Positions 1 through 6,390 of a stretch of DNA of 6,445 nucleotides are shown here, one piece after another; position 1 is the stretch's first letter; each line of letters opens with the position of its first letter. The position numbers and the translations under genes were made by a program. The notes under the pieces are model-generated. The model was not told the DNA's origin and searched no databases. It saw nothing but the letters and a program-made list of their open reading frames with translations. This stretch comes from Bacillota bacterium (GTDB taxonomy: Bacteria > Bacillota > Clostridia > Christensenellales > Aristaeellaceae), in contig JAEYAR010000055.1 in assembly GCA_023404715.1 (NCBI GenBank), positions 1 through 6,445 on the forward strand, written 5' to 3'.

Positions 1-1
1 T

Positions 2-838
2 TCCAAGACGGCGGAAGCGCTCTCGCTGACGCAACCTGCGGTGAGCCACCACATCAAGCTGCTCGAGCAGGAATTTGGCATCCAGATTTTTGTCAAAGGG
101 AAGCGAAAATTGAAGCCTACGCCCGAAGGAGAGGTGCTTTTGAAGTATGCGCACCGGGCGATTGCGCTCTCCGAGCGGGTGCACCAAGCCATTGAGGATT
201 GTAAACACGCCGTACATACGCTCACGGTTGGCATCACGCCGACGGCCAGCGACATCTTCGTCCCTCAGGTTTTGGCGGCCTATTGCAACCGGCATCCCGA
301 GACGCACGTCCAAATTGTGCGCGGAACTATAAAAAAAATTGATGCAATGCTAAAATTTTATGAAATAGATTTTGCTATTGTGGACGGCATGCTGCCAGGG
401 GACCGCTATCGCCAGGTGCTCATGGGCACGGATCACCTTTGCCTGATCGTCTCGCCCAAGCATCCGTTTGCCTCGCGGCTGAGCGTGACGCTGGAGGAGC
501 TTCAGCGCGAAAACCTCGTCCTGCGCCCGAAGGCGACGGGCACGCGCAAGCTCATCGAAAGCTACCTGATCAGCCACGGCTACAGCATGCAAAACTTTAA
601 CGTGATGATGGAGGTGGACAGCGTATCCACGATCAAGGAGATCGTCGAAGCAAACCTGGGCATTTCGATCATCTCCTACAGCGTCTGCCGCGAGGAACAG
701 CAGCAGGGGCGGCTTATCGTACGGCCGATTGAAAACTGCCGCATGGTTCGGCAGGTCAACATGGTCTATCCGCAGGATTTTGAACACCCGGAGATCCTTC
801 AGGAGATTCAGCAGGAATACCACAACCGGGTGGAGTGA
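2..838 (+). CDS. LysR-family transcriptional regulator, 5' end cut by window edge
   Basis: DNA-binding transcriptional regulator of the LysR type. The reading frame is open from base 2, so the gene begins outside the window; 278 residues are visible and by family length (about 300) roughly 20 N-terminal residues are missing. A GTG at 41 is in frame but lies inside the helix-turn-helix and is not the start. Visible residues 1-30 hold most of the winged HTH (SLTQPAVSHHIKLLEQEFG), followed by the wing and the TPEGE turn at 40-44 and the long linker helix to about 67. From about 73 (LTVGITPTASD) runs the periplasmic-binding-protein-like effector domain, which normally senses a small co-inducer; GIS near the C-terminal third is typical. 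The effector and target genes cannot be read from the sequence. It converges on the GNAT gene, and the sugar operon lies further away on the other strand, so a regulatory link to it is not shown. Bases 326-380 are unusually AT-rich for this gene. Confidence 0.93.
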   Translation, partial: SKTAEALSLTQPAVSHHIKLLEQEFGIQIFVKGKRKLKPTPEGEVLLKYAHRAIALSERVHQAIEDCKHAVHTLTVGITPTASDIFVPQVLAAYCNRHPETHVQIVRGTIKKIDAMLKFYEIDFAIVDGMLPGDRYRQVLMGTDHLCLIVSPKHPFASRLSVTLEELQRENLVLRPKATGTRKLIESYLISHGYSMQNFNVMMEVDSVSTIKEIVEANLGISIISYSVCREEQQQGRLIVRPIENCRMVRQVNMVYPQDFEHPEILQEIQQEYHNRVE

Positions 839-873
839 GATTGCGGGGTGGCCAAAGCACTTAAGATTGCCAG

Positions 874-890
874 TCGACACAACGTGTTGA
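874..890. promoter_or_regulatory. Imperfect palindrome, operator-like or hairpin
   Basis: The sequence TCGACAC-AAC-GTGTTGA forms 7-base arms around a 3-base centre, with one G:T mismatch. It lies 36 bases after the LysR stop codon. It could be a protein-binding site or the stem of a weak terminator, but no T-run follows it, so the terminator reading is poor. Confidence 0.25.
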
Positions 891-949
891 TCATTACGAC
901 ATGAAAATTATGCACTGTTCGCTAAACTAAAAAATTTTATCAGTATAAG

Positions 950-966
950 CAATTGGATTCCAATTG
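950..966. promoter_or_regulatory. Perfect 7+3+7 palindrome, candidate operator
   Basis: CAATTGG-ATT-CCAATTG is a perfect inverted repeat in AT-rich DNA. It sits just after a TATAAG (944-949) that resembles a -10 element and 12 bases before a GGAG ribosome-binding-like motif at 978-981 that precedes the ATG at 990. That placement would suit an operator over a transcription start. No strong -35 element is visible and the downstream frame is doubtful, so its function is unproven. Confidence 0.3.
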
Positions 967-1206
967 AAGCAAAAAACGGAGAATAAACAATGAGGAAAGA
1001 TGCTTGCGCCTCGTCTTTCGAAAGTTCCATTTCCGCCCGGACGTATGTTAAAATCATCGGTCCCGTGACATGGTGCTCAAGATCATGGGGGCCAGCCCCT
1101 GCGACGAAACAGATCGATCAAACCGGAGGGAAAGGAGTTACAAAGGCTCGGCAAGCGGATGATGCGCTTAGCGCCCGCGTCCGTGCGACCGCTGCGGCTG
1201 TAAACC

Positions 1207-1692
1207 TTATCTGACCTTTTGAAAGGCGATCCGAGGAGAGCCGTCGGCCAGGCGGATGCGCCCGCAATAGGCGAAGCCAAGCTTTGCGAGCAAATTTCGC
1301 ATAGGCGCGTTGTCCGTATGCGTATCGATGCGCAGATTGCCGCAGCGCTCATAGGCCCAATTCAGGCAAAAGGTCGCCACGCCCCTCGTCCCCGGCGCGG
1401 AGGCGATCCGGTGCACGACGGCATAAGGCGCTTCGCTGAGCCATGCGCCCGCCTCTATCACGCGGTACGTCGGGTCGTCCTCCTGCGCGAAGTAAAAGAC
1501 GCCCGCAATGCTACCGTCCGCCAGGCAGACGTAGAGCTTGCCAAGCAGGATGTCCTCCTCGACGAGCGCCCTTGCAGGGTAGCCGCCGCCCCATTGGCCG
1601 GCGTTGCCGTGCTGCGCCATGAACGATCGGGCATGGGCGTAGATGCGCAGGATCTCGGGAAAATCGTATGGGGCTGCTGGGCGTATTTCCAT
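1207..1692 (-). CDS. GNAT-family N-acetyltransferase
   Basis: Cytosolic enzyme predicted to transfer the acetyl group of acetyl-CoA to an amine; the acceptor is unknown. The 161-residue length fits a single GNAT domain. Visible marks are the N-terminal strand-helix MEIRPAAPYDFPEILRIYAHA; a QHGNAGQWGGGYP stretch (27-39) typical of a Firmicutes GNAT subgroup; the central strand HRIAS (94-98) followed by the acetyl-CoA pyrophosphate loop PGTRGVA (100-106); DTHTDN (123-128); and the LGFAYCG segment (138-144) near the end. The loop is a degenerate form of the usual Q/R-x-x-G-x-G/A. An in-frame ATG two codons upstream (1698) directly abuts the GAGGAG ribosome binding site with no spacer, whereas the ATG at 1692 has a normal 6-base spacer, so I chose 1692. 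It appears monocistronic, with its own promoter at 1730-1738, and converges on the LysR gene. Confidence 0.88.
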   Translation of the reverse strand: MEIRPAAPYDFPEILRIYAHARSFMAQHGNAGQWGGGYPARALVEEDILLGKLYVCLADGSIAGVFYFAQEDDPTYRVIEAGAWLSEAPYAVVHRIASAPGTRGVATFCLNWAYERCGNLRIDTHTDNAPMRNLLAKLGFAYCGRIRLADGSPRIAFQKVR

Positions 1693-1698
1693 AGACAT

Positions 1699-1704
1699 CT
1701 CCTC
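1699..1704 (-). promoter_or_regulatory. Ribosome binding site that decides the GNAT start
   Basis: GAGGAG on the - strand touches the ATG at 1698 with zero spacing and lies 6 bases from the ATG at 1692. Normal spacing favours the second ATG as the real start. Confidence 0.7.
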
Positions 1705-1729
1705 GTTTCTGAACGTGCCAAGTCTTTAT

Positions 1730-1738
1730 ATTATACCA
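1730..1738 (-). promoter_or_regulatory. Extended -10 promoter of the GNAT gene
   Basis: On the - strand this reads TGG-TATAAT: a perfect TATAAT with the TGn extension. The expected start of transcription is near 1723, giving a leader of about 30 bases. No good -35 hexamer is found at 16-18 bases spacing (AATGAA is the best), which is acceptable for an extended -10 promoter. Confidence 0.65.
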
Positions 1739-1761
1739 TGTCGTGCCGACGTTTCATTAGA

Positions 1762-1821
1762 GCAAGCCCTAATTTGCCGGGGCAAAAGCCCAGACCGGCT
1801 TGCCAAAAAACAAACCGGTCT
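1762..1821 (-). terminator. Structured spacer after the sugar operon, possible terminator
   Basis: This spacer starts 9 bases beyond the isomerase stop and holds several overlapping inverted repeats: AGACCGG 1792-1798 with CCGGTCT 1815-1821; GGGC 1780-1783 with GCCC 1788-1791 around AAAA; TTTGCC 1773-1778 with GGCAAA 1781-1786; and GCAAGCC 1762-1768 with GGCTTGC 1797-1803. Several cannot form together. The position suits operon termination, but in the - strand transcript the only T-run lies inside a loop rather than after a stem. A classical intrinsic terminator is therefore not shown; a structured 3' end or Rho-dependent stop is possible. Confidence 0.35.
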
Positions 1822-1830
1822 TTGTATCGA

Positions 1831-2604
1831 TTATTGCTTCCAACAGTTCAGGAAAGCGTCCCTCGTCTCCTGGGCGTATTGGAAAGCCTTTTCCGTGCTC
1901 CAATCCTGCTGCACCACTTCCACGGTGACAAACCCGTCGAACTTCTTTTGTTTGAGACCCGTGACGACGGCATCCAGCGGGAGGCAGCCCCAGCCCATGA
2001 ACATGTGATCGTCCTTTCTGCCGCGGTTGTCGTGCAGGTGGACCTCCATGATCGGCAGCGGAATTCGTTCGATGGCCTTGATGAAATCCTCAGGCTCGTA
2101 CAGCTCCATCTTGTGCTGGCGAAGGTTCATGTGCCCTACGTCTAAAAGCATGCCGAAGCGGTCGCCTGGCTTTAGGATGCGCAGGTATCGGTCCAGGGTC
2201 TTTTGGTGCAGCGGTGTGTCCTCACAGGCGATAAAGTTGCCCATGCCGCGAAACATATCTACGGCGATGGAGAGATAGGGCATCATGCCGTCGGGGTCAT
2301 ACCAGAAGTCGAACGTCAGGCCGTCCATCAGGTGATACTGTTCTTGCCACCGCGCGATGCGCTCCAGCCCCTGTGTAAAGCGCCCGCATTCCTCGGCGTT
2401 TTCAGGGTCCGGCAGCATGTGGTGCACCGTCAGCGCGGCGCCGGTTTCCCTCAACAACTCTGCGACCTTTTCGCCTTCGCCTTCGTCCAGATCGGCGAAG
2501 GAAGGCCCAAACCAGCTCAGCGCGTCAAAACCCAGGCAGGTCAACGTCCGCGCGTTTTGCAGGGCGTTCCCCTTGTAGTTCCATACGCATACGCCTTTTT
2601 TCAT
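1831..2604 (-). CDS. Sugar phosphate isomerase/epimerase-like TIM-barrel protein
   Basis: Predicted cytosolic enzyme of the xylose isomerase-like TIM barrel / AP endonuclease family 2 superfamily, 257 residues, a usual length for this group. Members use a divalent metal (often Mn or Mg) to isomerise or epimerise sugars, sugar acids or polyols; the exact reaction is not readable here. Candidate metal ligands on successive strand ends are E128 (IACEDTP), D155 and H158 (LLDVGHMN), H189 and H191 (EVHLHDN), H200 and E229 (VTVEVV). The set looks complete, so the enzyme is probably active. HH at 61-62 is a further barrel position often near the site. The ATG at 2604 has a GAGGG ribosome binding site nine bases upstream. 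It is the last gene of the uptake operon, 23 bases after the binding-protein stop, so it is likely translated from the same mRNA and acts on the imported sugar or a derivative. An endonuclease IV role is unlikely given the context. Confidence 0.87.
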   Translation of the reverse strand: MKKGVCVWNYKGNALQNARTLTCLGFDALSWFGPSFADLDEGEGEKVAELLRETGAALTVHHMLPDPENAEECGRFTQGLERIARWQEQYHLMDGLTFDFWYDPDGMMPYLSIAVDMFRGMGNFIACEDTPLHQKTLDRYLRILKPGDRFGMLLDVGHMNLRQHKMELYEPEDFIKAIERIPLPIMEVHLHDNRGRKDDHMFMGWGCLPLDAVVTGLKQKKFDGFVTVEVVQQDWSTEKAFQYAQETRDAFLNCWKQ

Positions 2605-2627
2605 CGTATCGTTCCCTCATTTATTCA

Positions 2628-4346
2628 TTACTTGACGCGGTCAAACTGCGCCTGATAGACGTCGATCATCTCTTGAAGTCCCAATGCATACAGCTGCTCG
2701 ACGTAGCTATCCATATCCTCGATCGGCCAAGAGCCGCTGATCAGGTTGCCAAAGAGTTCGTCCATGTAGGTATAAAGGTCCGCGCGATACATATCGATAA
2801 TTTCGGCTTCTTCCGCCGTCGCCATCGGTACGAGCATGCCGATGTCCGCGTTTTGATTATAGCGGTTGAGCTTTTGCGCCATATCGAGATAGACCTTTAG
2901 GTTGTACAGCTGCTGCTCCGAGCAGGTCCCCGAGAAGTATTCGTTGAAGTAAGACGAGTCCAGGAAGGCATCGTAGGAACTAAACAGCAACCGCTCGCCT
3001 TTGTAATCGGCATAGTATGCTTCCAGCGTCGGATTGGGCAGGCAGCCGCCGTCGGCAATGGCGGACCCACGGCAGTATCCCGTGCTCAGATAGTCTTCCT
3101 TCGTGTTCGGCCCGATGTAGCGGTACATGCCGTTTTCCACCGTGTAGGTCTCTCCCTCAATCCCACCGAAGCTATACCATTTTGAATAATCGATGGAGGA
3201 GACGACGTCCAGGAATTTGGCCGCTAGCTCGGCGTCGACCGCAGAGGAGAAGGCCCAGTAGTTCCACGATTTGTAGCCGCGGCTCGCATCGAGCGAAGGC
3301 GTTATATCGGGCAACGGCTGAATGACCGGCAGGGCAATCCAGGCGTCGTTCGCCGCGACGCCGTCGCCGCCATCCGACATGTCCATATGCGCGGTGTAGA
3401 AATACGACCCCGCGACGTCCTGCGCGAGCAGAGAGGTCAGATTGGCATCTCCTTTTCCTACGTTGTCGCCCAAATACAGGACGCCCGCGTCGACGCATTT
3501 TTTCAAGAACTCCACATAGGGAACGAAGCCTTCCTGAAGGAAGGGGACCTCGACCTTCCACGTGCTTCGGTCGAGCTGGAATACATAATTGGCCAGGCCA
3601 AACCACTGCGCGATGCCGTTGTCGAAGAATCCACCCCAGCCCGAGTCACAGGTGACCGTCTGGATGACCATGCGTTCATCCGCAACGCCGTTTCCGTTGG
3701 CGTCTTGTTCGCGGAAGGCGACCAACGCGTCGAAATATTCGTCAAGCGTGGTCGGTACCGGCAGGTCGAGCTTGTCCAGCCAGTCCTTGCGAATCTTCAT
3801 CAAGAATGTATTGGCTGTGACGTTATGAAGCCCAAAGGGCGCTTCGTCTACGGAGACCAACATGCTTACATTGCCGAAATAGTATAGTTTACCGTCCTCA
3901 AAGGTATCTTTTTCACGGCAAACGCTGTAATACCCGTCTTCGCTGAACGCGAAGGAGGCTGTCCCGTCACTGTAGGCCAATAGATCGTCGATCGATTTGA
4001 CCTTGCCTGCCTTGATCAGGTTGACGCAGCTGGGGGCGTCTAGAAAGCTCGCGTCGAAAAAGTCGGGCAGCTTGCCGGAGGCGAGGGTCGCCTGCAATAC
4101 GGTGGCATATTGGTCGTCGGGCACGGAGGTGATGTCGAGCCGAATGCCTTTTTGTAGGAACATCTCTTCCAACGCAGCATACGTCTTTGTCGTCATCGCC
4201 TCTTCCAGCGTGAGCGTTTTGCTTTCAGAGCCTAGGATGTGAATGGTCTGAACGTCCTCCGCCGCCGCACTGGCAAAACAAGGAGGCGTGCAGGCCATCA
4301 GGGCGCATACGAGCACCCATACCAGGTGTTTACGCAGGGGTCTCAT
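2628..4346 (-). CDS. Extracellular solute-binding protein, LplA-like, of a sugar ABC importer
   Basis: Substrate-capturing component of the ABC importer, exported and probably held at the outer face of the membrane. The 572 residues begin with a clear signal: basic MRPLRK, a hydrophobic core to about residue 18, then LMAC (16-19), a passable lipobox with unusual Met at -2, which would make C19 the lipidated residue; an AxA site (ASA, 25-27) offers signal peptidase I cleavage instead. Family hallmarks follow: IRKDWLDKLDLPVPTTLDEYFDAL (about 185-208) and an EF-hand-like calcium loop DANGNGVADE (215-224), as in many large family 1 binding proteins. The C-terminal tail (WPIEDMDSYVEQLYALGLQEMIDVYQAQFDR) also matches this group. 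It is somewhat longer than B. subtilis LplA (about 500 residues). The start has a GGAG site 10 bases upstream. It lies after both permease genes and before the isomerase. The ligand, probably a mono- or oligosaccharide, is not identifiable. Confidence 0.92.
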   Translation of the reverse strand: MRPLRKHLVWVLVCALMACTPPCFASAAAEDVQTIHILGSESKTLTLEEAMTTKTYAALEEMFLQKGIRLDITSVPDDQYATVLQATLASGKLPDFFDASFLDAPSCVNLIKAGKVKSIDDLLAYSDGTASFAFSEDGYYSVCREKDTFEDGKLYYFGNVSMLVSVDEAPFGLHNVTANTFLMKIRKDWLDKLDLPVPTTLDEYFDALVAFREQDANGNGVADERMVIQTVTCDSGWGGFFDNGIAQWFGLANYVFQLDRSTWKVEVPFLQEGFVPYVEFLKKCVDAGVLYLGDNVGKGDANLTSLLAQDVAGSYFYTAHMDMSDGGDGVAANDAWIALPVIQPLPDITPSLDASRGYKSWNYWAFSSAVDAELAAKFLDVVSSIDYSKWYSFGGIEGETYTVENGMYRYIGPNTKEDYLSTGYCRGSAIADGGCLPNPTLEAYYADYKGERLLFSSYDAFLDSSYFNEYFSGTCSEQQLYNLKVYLDMAQKLNRYNQNADIGMLVPMATAEEAEIIDMYRADLYTYMDELFGNLISGSWPIEDMDSYVEQLYALGLQEMIDVYQAQFDRVK

Positions 4347-4388
4347 TTTTTCAAAACTCCTCTCTCTTTCGACACTCTATCCTTCATC

Positions 4389-4407
4389 GTGCACGGGCCC
4401 TGCGCAC
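4389..4407 (-). other. Weak hairpin between permease and binding-protein genes
   Basis: GTGC...GCAC arms (4389-4392 with 4404-4407) flank a GC-rich centre in the 69-base spacer before the binding-protein gene. The stem is interrupted by a mismatch. It could slow decay or adjust the expression of the binding protein relative to the permeases, which is common in importer operons, but the stem is short and could be chance. Confidence 0.2.
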
Positions 4408-4415
4408 AATGCGGG

Positions 4416-5318
4416 TTACTCTTTGAGGGAACCGAGCATGACGCCTTTTACAAAATACTTTTGAAAGAAGGGGTAGGCGATGATCATGGGCAAGGAGGAT
4501 ACGATGATCACCGTATACTTCAACTGGATCGATGTCAGCCGGTCCTTTTGCATGCCGGCGAGCTCCGCCGACGTGATGAGATCCACGCTAAGATCGACGG
4601 ATTGTTCGATTAAAATCCGCCTTAGATAGAGCTGCAGGGGCTGCAGGCTTTGATCCGGCAGAAAAATAGAGGGATGATACCAGCTGTTCCATACGCCGAC
4701 GATGGTATACAGCGCGATGACCGCCAGGATCGGCTTGGATGTGGGCAGATAGACATTGAATAGCGTCTGATAATTGTTGGCGCCGTCGATATAAGCTGCT
4801 TCTCGCAGCGATTCGGGGATCGTGCCAAAGTATGCCTTTGTCAGGATGATATACCAGATCGAATATGCGCCCGGCAATATGATCGACCATACGGTGTTGT
4901 ACAGGCCTATCCGCATGATAAGCAGGAAGAGCGGGATAATGCCGCCGCTGAAATACATAGGGATAAGTAAAAATAGGTTGATCAACTTACGATGGCGCAG
5001 CGTCTTGACGGATAGCGCGTACGCGGCCGTCGAACAGGTGAAGAGCATCAGCAAGGTCTGCGCGATCGCATAGACAAACGTATTGCGGTAGGAGAGCCAT
5101 AGCTTGGGATCGGTCAGGATCTTCTCGTACCCGCCGAAATAGAGACCCTTTGGCCACCAGTATACCCGCATCGTCGCGGCGTAGCGCGGCTCGCTGATCG
5201 ATTGGATCAATACGTAGTAAATCGGATACAGCGTGATAAAGGCGGCGAGCGCGGCCAATATGTAGATCGCGACGTCGGCTACCCTGTTCCCTTCCCTGAT
5301 TCGGTTCCGATCCTTCAT
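4416..5318 (-). CDS. ABC sugar importer permease, LplC/YtcP-like (MalG-type)
   Basis: Integral inner-membrane permease that pairs with the LplB-type subunit to form the sugar channel. The 300 residues contain six probable membrane segments (about 15-38, 77-103, 112-134, 141-160, 195-213 and 266-285). The cytoplasmic coupling loop that docks the ATPase is clear: EAAYIDGANNYQTLFNVYLP (173-192), with the conserved E, AA, DGA and terminal LP. The C-terminus KGVMLGSLKE is the standard ending of this subfamily (KGVMIGSVKG type). An in-frame ATG at 5348 overlaps the LplB stop but has no ribosome binding site; the ATG at 5318 has AGGAGG at 5327-5332 with an 8-base spacer and starts the conserved N-terminus, so I chose it. 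It begins 23 bases after the LplB stop. The fold suits carbohydrate transport; the substrate is not shown. Confidence 0.94.
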   Translation of the reverse strand: MKDRNRIREGNRVADVAIYILAALAAFITLYPIYYVLIQSISEPRYAATMRVYWWPKGLYFGGYEKILTDPKLWLSYRNTFVYAIAQTLLMLFTCSTAAYALSVKTLRHRKLINLFLLIPMYFSGGIIPLFLLIMRIGLYNTVWSIILPGAYSIWYIILTKAYFGTIPESLREAAYIDGANNYQTLFNVYLPTSKPILAVIALYTIVGVWNSWYHPSIFLPDQSLQPLQLYLRRILIEQSVDLSVDLITSAELAGMQKDRLTSIQLKYTVIIVSSLPMIIAYPFFQKYFVKGVMLGSLKE

Positions 5319-5326
5319 CTCAAACC

Positions 5327-5332
5327 CCTCCT
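5327..5332 (-). promoter_or_regulatory. Ribosome binding site that decides the LplC-like start
   Basis: A perfect AGGAGG on the - strand lies 8 bases before the ATG at 5318. The alternative ATG at 5348 has no such site, so translation should begin at 5318. Confidence 0.8.
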
Positions 5333-5341
5333 TCCCCGAGA

Positions 5342-6292
5342 CTACCATAGCCCGTGGCCCGTCAAGCGGTTGCTGATTTTGTTTGTAACGAACGTCAATG
5401 TAAATCCGATCACCGACATAAAGAGCCCTACCGCCGTCGTATAGCTGTACTTACCGCCCTCGATACCGATCCGATAAATGTAAGTACCAAATACGTCGGA
5501 CACCTTATAGGTCGAAGGCCGGTATAGCAGCAGCGCCAGATCCGTGTTCGTGTTGAGGATTTGCCCGACCTGTAAGATCAACTGAATCGCGATGATGAAG
5601 AGGATGCTCGGGAAGGTGATGTGGAGCATCTGCTGCCAACGGTTCGCACCGTCTATCTTGGCGGACTCATATAGCGTCGGGTCGATAGAGGAAATCGTGG
5701 AAAAATAGAGAATGCTTCCGAACCCGAAGCTTTTCCATACGTTGGTGATCGTATAGATCGCGGGATAATACTGCGGAAAAGCGATATACTCCTTGGGCTT
5801 GACGCCGAACAGGCCCAGCACGTTGTTGATCAGTCCGTTGAGGTCCAGGAAGGAAAGCAGCATCCCTGCGACGACCACCATCGAGATGAAATAGGGCAGA
5901 TAGCTTGCGGTCTGTACGAACCGCTTAAAGCGTAGATTGCGCACCTCGTTGAGCATCAGGGCGAAGGCGATCGGCGTAGTAAAGCCGAACGCGAGATTGA
6001 GCAGGCTCAAGCGCAACGTGTTGAAGAGAACCCTGCTGAAATTGACGCTGCCGATAAAGGTCTTGAAGTGCTTAAGACCCACCCATTGGACGGAAGGATC
6101 TAAGGCAAATAGCGAGTTGCCGGCGAGATAATCCTGAAAGGCGATGACGACGCCCCACATGGGGATGTAGCTGAACAGGAGGATGAGCGCGGCGGCCGGC
6201 AAGAGCAACGAATACAGCTCCATCTGCTGGCGGAGTTGATAACCTCTGCGCGCCTTGGGTAAACATGCGCGCGTCTTCATCAGGTTTTGCAC
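5342..6292 (-). CDS. ABC sugar importer permease, LplB-like (MalF-type)
   Basis: Integral membrane permease, first gene of the uptake operon. The 316 residues start with a basic cytoplasmic tail (1-25), then about six membrane segments (28-50, 90-114, 127-149, 175-198, 228-246, 284-303). The ATPase-coupling loop reads ESAKIDGANRWQQMLHITFP (209-228), with the usual first A of EAA replaced by S. The segment around DVFGTYIYRIGIEGGKYSYTTAVGLF (266-291) and the ending RLTGHGLW are diagnostic of LplB-type proteins. The start is GTG at 6292, preceded by a G-rich ribosome binding site (AAGGGGG, 6300-6306) seven bases away; the ATG four codons later (6280) is 19 bases from it and less likely. No ATPase gene is near, as usual in this subfamily, where a shared MsmX-like ATPase serves several importers. 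Confidence 0.94.
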   Translation of the reverse strand: MQNLMKTRACLPKARRGYQLRQQMELYSLLLPAAALILLFSYIPMWGVVIAFQDYLAGNSLFALDPSVQWVGLKHFKTFIGSVNFSRVLFNTLRLSLLNLAFGFTTPIAFALMLNEVRNLRFKRFVQTASYLPYFISMVVVAGMLLSFLDLNGLINNVLGLFGVKPKEYIAFPQYYPAIYTITNVWKSFGFGSILYFSTISSIDPTLYESAKIDGANRWQQMLHITFPSILFIIAIQLILQVGQILNTNTDLALLLYRPSTYKVSDVFGTYIYRIGIEGGKYSYTTAVGLFMSVIGFTLTFVTNKISNRLTGHGLW

Positions 6293-6299
6293 AAAACTT

Positions 6300-6306
6300 C
6301 CCCCTT
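6300..6306 (-). promoter_or_regulatory. Ribosome binding site supporting a GTG start
   Basis: AAGGGGG on the - strand is spaced 7 bases from GTG at 6292 and 19 from the ATG at 6280. This supports the GTG start of the LplB-like gene. Confidence 0.6.
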
Positions 6307-6357
6307 GACTCCATTAAAATTTTAGCTCAAAAACCATGATTGTCTCGCCAACCCCTT

Positions 6358-6386
6358 GATTTATCGGCATGTTCACAGGATTTCAA
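6358..6386 (-). promoter_or_regulatory. Candidate operon promoter
   Basis: TTGAAA (6381-6386, - strand) matches five of six -35 positions. The -10 region is poor: GATAAA, ATAAAT or TAAATC at spacings of 15, 16 or 17. A good -35 with a weak -10 beside a direct repeat suggests, but does not prove, an activator-dependent promoter. The leader to the GTG at 6292 would be about 60 bases. Confidence 0.35.
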
Positions 6387-6390
6387 GCTG

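Larger units (their letters stand above)
839..1206. other. 368-base gap without a convincing gene
   Basis: This gap lies between the convergent LysR and GNAT genes. Bases 893-990 are clearly AT-rich compared with the flanks, while 1000-1206 are GC-rich. It holds two short palindromes (874-890 and 950-966), a small 11-bp palindrome at 1164-1174 and a weak GGGG/CCCC hairpin around 1085-1100. None is followed by a T-run, so I see no clear intrinsic terminator for either gene. One 74-codon ATG frame (990-1214, +) has a GGAG eight bases upstream, but its product has no recognisable domain, is rich in Ala, Arg and Ser, and runs 8 bases into the convergent GNAT gene. It may be a chance frame or a gene remnant. 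Confidence 0.5.

Noticed and set aside
350..880. 176-codon open frame on the - strand inside the LysR gene
   Set aside because: It is antisense to a clear LysR gene and its low-complexity His/Leu/Ala-rich product matches no known fold.
1087..1100. GGGG-GCCAG-CCCC hairpin as a terminator
   Set aside because: The stem is only four pairs and no T-run follows on either strand.
1219..2145. 308-codon open frame on the + strand across the GNAT gene and isomerase end
   Set aside because: It is antisense to two well-supported genes, spans the GNAT promoter and spacer, and has no recognisable domain. Long antisense frames are common in GC-rich coding DNA.
2203..2655. 150-codon + strand frame over the isomerase gene
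   Set aside because: It is antisense to the isomerase, whose metal-ligand motifs support the - strand reading.
3387..3887. 166-codon + strand frame inside the binding-protein gene
   Set aside because: It is a shadow of the binding-protein coding frame; the sense product has strong family motifs throughout.
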